This document shows, piece after piece, positions 59,762-64,000 of a stretch of 64,000 nt of DNA. This DNA is from Streptomyces formicae (lineage in GTDB: Bacteria; Actinomycetota; Actinomycetes; Streptomycetales; Streptomycetaceae), in NCBI RefSeq assembly GCF_002556545.1, contig NZ_CP022685.1:2790001-2854000 (forward strand), in the 5' to 3' direction. The notes under the pieces were generated by a model, which was not told the origin of the DNA, ran no database searches, and saw only the letters and a program-made list of their open reading frames with translations. The position numbers were made by a program, and so were the translations under genes. Each line of letters starts with the position of its first letter. Position 1 is the stretch's first letter.

Positions 59762-60997
59762 ATGAACGTTCGCCGCAGCGCAGCGGTCCTGGCCGCCGTC
59801 GCCGTGTTCGGCTCGGCCGCAGCACCGGCAGCCTTCGCGGACGACGCCTCGCCGTCGCCCGCCGCGCTCCCCTCGGGCCTCTACGGCAAGACCGACCCCA
59901 AGTTCGACGGCGTCTTCCGCCAGTCGTACGCCCTGCTCGCCCAGAGCATGGAGGGCGTCGAGCCCGCCGAGAAGGCCATCGACTGGCTGACCGGGCAGCA
60001 GTGCGCGAGCGGCGGCTTCGCGGCGTACCGCGCGGACGCGAGCGCGCCGTGCGACTCCAAGACCGCGGTCGACAGCAACTCCACCGCCGCGGCCGTGCAG
60101 GCGCTCGCCGGAGTCGGTCACGAGGACAAGACGCTCAAGAAGAGCGTCGAGTGGCTGAAGTCCGTACAGAACACGGACGGTGGCTGGGGCTACAACCCGG
60201 GCCTGCCCACCGACGCGAACTCCACCGGCATCGTGATCGGCGCCCTCGTCGCGGCGGGCGAGAACCCCGCCGACGTGAAGTCCAAGGACGGCAAGTCCGC
60301 CTACGACGCGCTGCCCAAGCTCGTCATGGACTGCGACAAGGACGGCGGCGCCTTCGGCCTCGCCGACCCCAAGTCCGGCAAGCTCTCGCCGAACGCCGAC
60401 GCCACCGCGGCCGGTGTGCTCGGCAGCCTCGGCAGGGGCCTCGTCGTGGAGCCGCCCAAGGACCGCGACGCCACCGGGTCCAAGTGCGCGAAGCCCGACA
60501 CCGCGACGCAGGCGGCGAGCAACGGCGTCGGCTACCTCCTGGACACCCTCGGCAAGACCGACGACCACCTGATGTCCTCGATGCCGGGCGCCAAGGACAA
60601 GCCCGACTTCGGCAACACCGCCGACGCGGTGCTCGCGCTCGCGGCCGCCGACCAGAAGGAGCGGGCCAAGAAGTCCGCCGAGTGGCTCGCGAAGAACTCC
60701 GCGGACTGGGCGAAGCAGTCGGGTCCCGCCGCCTACGCCCAGCTGGTCTTCGCCGCCAACGCGGCGGGGATGGACGCCCGTGACTTCGGCGGCGCCGACC
60801 TGGTGAAGCAGCTCAACGCCACGGGCCCGGCCCCGCGGTCCGCGTCGAAGTCCCCCACCGGCTCCGCCTCCGACTCGGACGAGAAGAAGGACGACGGCGG
60901 CGGCGTCAGCGTCTGGTGGATCATCGGCGTCGGCATGGTCGCCGGCATCGGCATCGGCTTCCTCTACAGCGGCAACCGCAAGAAGCAGCAGCCGTGA
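59762..60997 (+). CDS. Secreted alpha/alpha-toroid protein, probable corrinoid-binding surface protein
   Basis: 411 aa. Signal peptide at 1-28 (AVLAAVAVFGSAAAPAAFAD); then helical repeats with WLTGQQCASGGFAAYR, WLKSVQNTDGGWGYNPGLPT and NSTGIVIGALVAAG, the prenyltransferase/terpene-cyclase-like toroid. A charged Ser/Asp/Lys linker (about 350-380) precedes a C-terminal membrane helix (SVWWIIGVGMVAGIGIGFLY) and a short basic tail. The toroid is the fold of intrinsic factor and transcobalamin. With the riboswitch upstream and ECF genes downstream, a B12-binding function is inferred. Confidence 0.75.
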   Translation: MNVRRSAAVLAAVAVFGSAAAPAAFADDASPSPAALPSGLYGKTDPKFDGVFRQSYALLAQSMEGVEPAEKAIDWLTGQQCASGGFAAYRADASAPCDSKTAVDSNSTAAAVQALAGVGHEDKTLKKSVEWLKSVQNTDGGWGYNPGLPTDANSTGIVIGALVAAGENPADVKSKDGKSAYDALPKLVMDCDKDGGAFGLADPKSGKLSPNADATAAGVLGSLGRGLVVEPPKDRDATGSKCAKPDTATQAASNGVGYLLDTLGKTDDHLMSSMPGAKDKPDFGNTADAVLALAAADQKERAKKSAEWLAKNSADWAKQSGPAAYAQLVFAANAAGMDARDFGGADLVKQLNATGPAPRSASKSPTGSASDSDEKKDDGGGVSVWWIIGVGMVAGIGIGFLYSGNRKKQQP

Positions 60998-61671
60998 CCG
61001 CGGGCCGTGCGCGGCGCGCGCGGCGGCAGGCCGTGGCGCTCCTCGCCGCACTGCTCTGCACGCTCGGCGTCATCGCCGCCGCGCCCGCCCAGGCCGTGGG
61101 ATACCGCTACTGGTCGTTCTGGGAGCGCGACGGCGACAGCTGGACGTACGCCACGCAGGGCCCCGGCACCGCACGACCCGACGACGGCGACGTCCAGGGC
61201 TTCCGCTTCTCGGTCTCCGACGACTCCAAGGACTCCGCCGCGCCGCGCGGCACGGCGGACTTCGACGACATCTGCGCGGACAGGCCCGCACGGGAAGGCC
61301 GCAAGCGGGTCGCCCTCGTCATCGACTTCGGACGGCCGGGGGACGCCCCCAAGGGCGAGAAGCCGCCCGCGGCCAGGACGGCCTGCGCGCAGGTCGGCGA
61401 GGACGCCACCAGCGCCGAGGCCCTCGCCTCCGTCGCCAAGCCGCTGCGCTACGACAGCAACGCCCTGCTCTGCGCCATCTCCGGCTACCCGAAGTCGGGC
61501 TGCGGCGACCAGGTGTCCGGCGACGGCACGTCGAAGAAGGACTCACCCGCGCGGGCCGACGGCGACGCGGGCGACGGCGGCGGGCCCTCCGTCGGTCTGA
61601 TCGCCGGGATCGCCGCCGTCGTGGTGCTCGGCGGCGCCGCGCTCTGGCAGGCCCGCCGTCGTCGCGGCTGA
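60994..61671 (+). CDS. SCO2322-family exported protein
   Basis: 225 aa from GTG, overlapping the previous stop (GTGA). Signal peptide at 1-35 (RQAVALLAALLCTLGVIAAA). The mature domain starts GYRYWSFWERDGDSWTYATQ and contains two Cys-bearing segments. A Ser/Asp/Gly linker leads to a C-terminal helix (GLIAGIAAVVVLGGAALWQA) and an Arg tail, so it is anchored. I know the family only from its name; the location in this operon suggests a partner of the toroid protein in corrinoid uptake. Confidence 0.78.
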   Translation: MTAGRARRARRQAVALLAALLCTLGVIAAAPAQAVGYRYWSFWERDGDSWTYATQGPGTARPDDGDVQGFRFSVSDDSKDSAAPRGTADFDDICADRPAREGRKRVALVIDFGRPGDAPKGEKPPAARTACAQVGEDATSAEALASVAKPLRYDSNALLCAISGYPKSGCGDQVSGDGTSKKDSPARADGDAGDGGGPSVGLIAGIAAVVVLGGAALWQARRRRG

Positions 61672-61690
61672 CGCGGCCGAGGACAGCACG

Positions 61691-62845
61691 ATGACGGACC
61701 ACGGCAGCGGCGCGCCCGGCGCCCTCGGGCGGCGCCTGGCCCCCGCGGCCCACCGGAGCAACGCCCTGCATCCGGGCGCCTGGTGGATCTGGGCGCTCGG
61801 CCTCGGCACCGCCGCGTCGCGCACGACCAATCCGCTCCTGATCGGCCTGCTGATCGGCGTCGCCGGATACGTGGTGGCCGCGCGGCGCTCGTCCGCGCCG
61901 TGGGCGAAGTCGTACGGCGCGTTCGTGAAGCTCGGCCTGGTCGTGATCGGGATCCGGCTCGTCTTCGCGATCGTGCTCGGCTCGCCGATCCCCGGCACGC
62001 ACGTCCTCGTGACACTGCCCGAGGTCCCGCTGCCCGACTGGGCCAAGGGGGTCCGGATCGGCGGCCGGGTCACCGCGGAGGGGCTGCTCTTCGCGCTGTA
62101 CGACGGCATCAGGCTCGCGGGCCTGCTGATCTGCGTCGGCGCCGCGAACGCCCTGGCGAGCCCGGCGCGGCTGCTCAAGTCGCTGCCCGGCGCGCTCTAC
62201 GAGGCCGGGGTCGCCGTCGTGGTGGCGATGACCTTCGCGCCGAACCTGATCACCGACGTGCAGCGGCTGCGGGCCGCGCGGCGGTTGCGCGGGCGCCCCG
62301 ACAGCGGCATCAGAGGGCTCCTCCAGGTGGGGCTGCCGGTCCTCGAAGGGGCGCTCGAACGCTCGGTCGCGCTGGCCGCCGCGATGGACGCGCGCGGCTT
62401 CGGCCGCAGCGCCGCCGTGCCCGTCGCGGTGCGCAGGGCCACCGCCGTGCTGACGCTCGGCGGACTCATGGGCGTGTGCGTCGGGACGTACGGACTGCTG
62501 ACCGCGCAGGGCGCCGCGTACGGCCTGCCCGTCCTCGCCGCCGGGCTGCTCGCCGCGCTCGGCGGGCTCAGGCTCGGCGGCCGCAGGGCCGTGCGCACCC
62601 GCTACCGGCCCGACCGGTGGGGCGCCAGGGCCTGGGCCGTCGCCGGTTCGGGGATCGCCGTCGCGGGGCTGATGGTCCTCGCCTCGTCGTACGGCGTCGC
62701 CGCCCTGCAACCCGGCGTCGTGCCGCTCGTCGCGCCGACGCTGCCGCTGTGGCCCGCGGCCGCGGTGCTGATCGGCCTGCTGCCCGCCTTCGTCGCGCCG
62801 GTGCCCGCCGATTCCTCCCCCACGGTCCCCAAGGAGACGTCATGA
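61691..62845 (+). CDS. ECF transporter T-subunit (EcfT/CbiQ-like)
   Basis: 384 aa with about eight hydrophobic segments. The T-signature that couples to ATPases is at LAAAMDARGFGRSAAVPV (A-x-x-A-R-G-[FG]), with a further cytoplasmic helix ITDVQRLRAARRLRGRPDSG. Length is normal for EcfT with an extended C-terminus. It is 19 bases after the SCO2322-family gene and overlaps the ATPase start (ATGA). Confidence 0.88.
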   Translation: MTDHGSGAPGALGRRLAPAAHRSNALHPGAWWIWALGLGTAASRTTNPLLIGLLIGVAGYVVAARRSSAPWAKSYGAFVKLGLVVIGIRLVFAIVLGSPIPGTHVLVTLPEVPLPDWAKGVRIGGRVTAEGLLFALYDGIRLAGLLICVGAANALASPARLLKSLPGALYEAGVAVVVAMTFAPNLITDVQRLRAARRLRGRPDSGIRGLLQVGLPVLEGALERSVALAAAMDARGFGRSAAVPVAVRRATAVLTLGGLMGVCVGTYGLLTAQGAAYGLPVLAAGLLAALGGLRLGGRRAVRTRYRPDRWGARAWAVAGSGIAVAGLMVLASSYGVAALQPGVVPLVAPTLPLWPAAAVLIGLLPAFVAPVPADSSPTVPKETS

Positions 62846-64000
62846 TCCGCTTCGAGGACGTCTCCGTGACGTACGAGGGAAGTGCCGGGCCCACCGTCCG
62901 GGGGGTCGATCTCACCGTCCCCGAGGGCGAGCTCGTGCTGCTCGTGGGCCCCTCGGGGGTCGGCAAGTCCACGCTGCTCGGTACGGTCAGCGGGCTCGTG
63001 CCGCACTTCACCGGGGGCACCCTGCGCGGCCGGGTGACGGTGGCGGGCCGCGACACCCGTACGCACAAGCCGCGCGAACTGGCCGACGTCGTCGGCACGG
63101 TGGGCCAGGACCCGCTCTCGCACTTCGTCACGGACACCGTCGAGGACGAACTCGCGTACGGCATGGAGTCGCTCGGGCTCGCCCCCGACGTGATGCGCCG
63201 TCGCGTCGAGGAGACCCTGGACCTGCTCGGCCTCGCCGACCTGCGCGACCGCCCCATCGCGACGCTCTCCGGCGGCCAGCAGCAGCGCGTCGCGATCGGC
63301 TCGGTCCTCACCCCGCACCCGCAGGTCCTCGTCCTCGACGAGCCGACCTCCGCCCTGGACCCGGCCGCCGCCGAAGAGGTGCTCGCGGTGCTGCAACGCC
63401 TCGTCCACGACCTCGGCACCACGGTCCTGATGGCCGAGCACCGCCTGGAACGCGTCGTCCAGTACGCGGACCAGGTCCTGCTGCTCGCGTCCCCCGGCGA
63501 GCCCCCGGTACTCGGCGACCCCGCCACGCTGATGGCCCGCTCCCCCGTCCACCCCCCGGTGGTGGCCCTCGGCAGGATCGCGGGCTGGTCCCCCCTGCCC
63601 CTGACGGTGCGCGACGCCCGCCGCAAGGCGGGCCCGCTGCGGGAGCGCCTCGCGCAGGCGGCGCCGGAACGTCCGGGCGAGCACGCACCGGGCGATCGCC
63701 CGCGCCCGTCGGGGGACCGCGCGGCAGGAAAGACCGGCGACCCGGCACCCGGCCGCCGGCCGCGCCTGCGCAGGGCCCGCGCGGCCGCGCCGACCGGTGC
63801 GCACCGGGAGCCAGGGGCCTCGGTCCACGCCGCCCTGGTCGACCGGCTCGCCGTCCGGCGCGGGCGCGTCGAGGCGCTGCGGCGGGTCGACCTCGCCGTC
63901 ACGCCCGGTGAGACCGTCGCCCTGATGGGACGCAACGGCGCGGGCAAGTCCACGCTCCTCTCCACCCTGGTCGGCCTCCTCGAACCCACGTCGGGCACGG
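62842..64000 (+). CDS. ECF transporter double ATPase (EcfA-A'), runs off the right edge
   Basis: At least 386 aa are visible. The first ATPase (1-235) has Walker A VGPSGVGKSTLLGTV, Q-loop TVGQDPLSHFVTD, signature TLSGGQQQRVAIGS and Walker B VLVLDEPTSALDP. After a basic Pro/Arg-rich linker (about 255-330), a second ATPase begins with Walker A MGRNGAGKSTLLSTL near the edge. ATG overlaps the T-subunit stop (ATGA). The S-subunit that confers substrate choice is not in the window and probably follows. Confidence 0.9.
   Translation, partial: MIRFEDVSVTYEGSAGPTVRGVDLTVPEGELVLLVGPSGVGKSTLLGTVSGLVPHFTGGTLRGRVTVAGRDTRTHKPRELADVVGTVGQDPLSHFVTDTVEDELAYGMESLGLAPDVMRRRVEETLDLLGLADLRDRPIATLSGGQQQRVAIGSVLTPHPQVLVLDEPTSALDPAAAEEVLAVLQRLVHDLGTTVLMAEHRLERVVQYADQVLLLASPGEPPVLGDPATLMARSPVHPPVVALGRIAGWSPLPLTVRDARRKAGPLRERLAQAAPERPGEHAPGDRPRPSGDRAAGKTGDPAPGRRPRLRRARAAAPTGAHREPGASVHAALVDRLAVRRGRVEALRRVDLAVTPGETVALMGRNGAGKSTLLSTLVGLLEPTSGT

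Noticed and set aside
1..64000. tRNA, rRNA and CRISPR arrays
   Set aside because: I looked for T-loop type sequences and repeat-spacer patterns. None gave a complete cloverleaf or a regular array; only rnpB and the B12 riboswitch were supported among structured RNAs.

Overview
The window is high-GC actinobacterial chromosome, almost certainly Streptomyces. Supporting signs are strongly GC-biased third codon positions, frequent GTG starts, 4-base ATGA/GTGA stop-start overlaps, a type A RNase P RNA, an RNase H/acid phosphatase fusion, a ram/amf-type (SapB-like) class III lanthipeptide locus, F420-dependent enzymes and many copies of a Streptomyces-type intergenic palindrome. From about 11.5 kb rightwards it is ordinary core-like sequence. 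The left 11.4 kb is accessory DNA with less uniform codon use and many broken genes.

Left arm, 1-11.4 kb. A tightly overlapped three-gene minus-strand operon (kleisin/condensin-accessory-like, cut by the window edge) is followed by a degraded UvrD/Gabija-B-like helicase with an in-frame stop. Next comes an intact four-gene plus-strand operon at 3460-7305: a small protein with a hydrophobic N-terminus, a 780-aa protein with a degenerate P-loop, an SPFH-like protein and a 58-aa protein. I cannot assign this operon to a described system. A membrane protein, a hypothetical protein, and fragments of a regulator, a carboxymuconolactone-decarboxylase-like protein and a TetR regulator follow. The arm ends with an intact Rieske ferredoxin and then rnpB.

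11.5-25.6 kb. This holds rnpB overlapping a drug/metabolite exporter, AraC, TetR and MerR regulators (the TetR locus carries two near-identical operators built into its promoter), an RNB ribonuclease, yaaA and eda. A conserved trio follows: Nif3-like protein, zinc-ribbon coiled-coil protein (apparent CTG start) and RNase H/phosphatase. Then come an iron-regulated siderophore-binding lipoprotein and two conserved hypothetical proteins.

25.7-49 kb and 56.5-59.5 kb. Several gene sets look like steroid or bulky acyl-CoA catabolism: MaoC-ADH-SDR, a fused double acyl-CoA dehydrogenase with an Ltp-type thiolase, an aldehyde dehydrogenase with a 3Fe-4S ferredoxin, and an MBL-fold hydrolase. Their promoters carry sites matching the published KstR pattern TnnAACnnGTTnnA, and a KstR-like TetR regulator is encoded at 48444-49064. 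Between these lie an ABC exporter with a coupled two-component system, two MFS exporters (one with a C-terminal carboxypeptidase-regulatory-like domain), a SAM methyltransferase, a peptidoglycan amidase, an F420-dependent (LLM) oxidoreductase and a glycosyltransferase-methyltransferase-toroid cluster.

49-56.3 kb is the ram/amf locus: ramR (plus strand) converges on ramC-ramS-ramA-ramB (minus strand), with a strong hairpin between ramS and ramA. 59.5-64 kb is a cobalamin-riboswitch operon: a secreted alpha/alpha-toroid protein with a C-terminal anchor, an SCO2322-family protein, an ECF T-subunit and a double ECF ATPase running off the right edge. It is probably a vitamin B12 or corrinoid uptake system with a transcobalamin-like surface binder.
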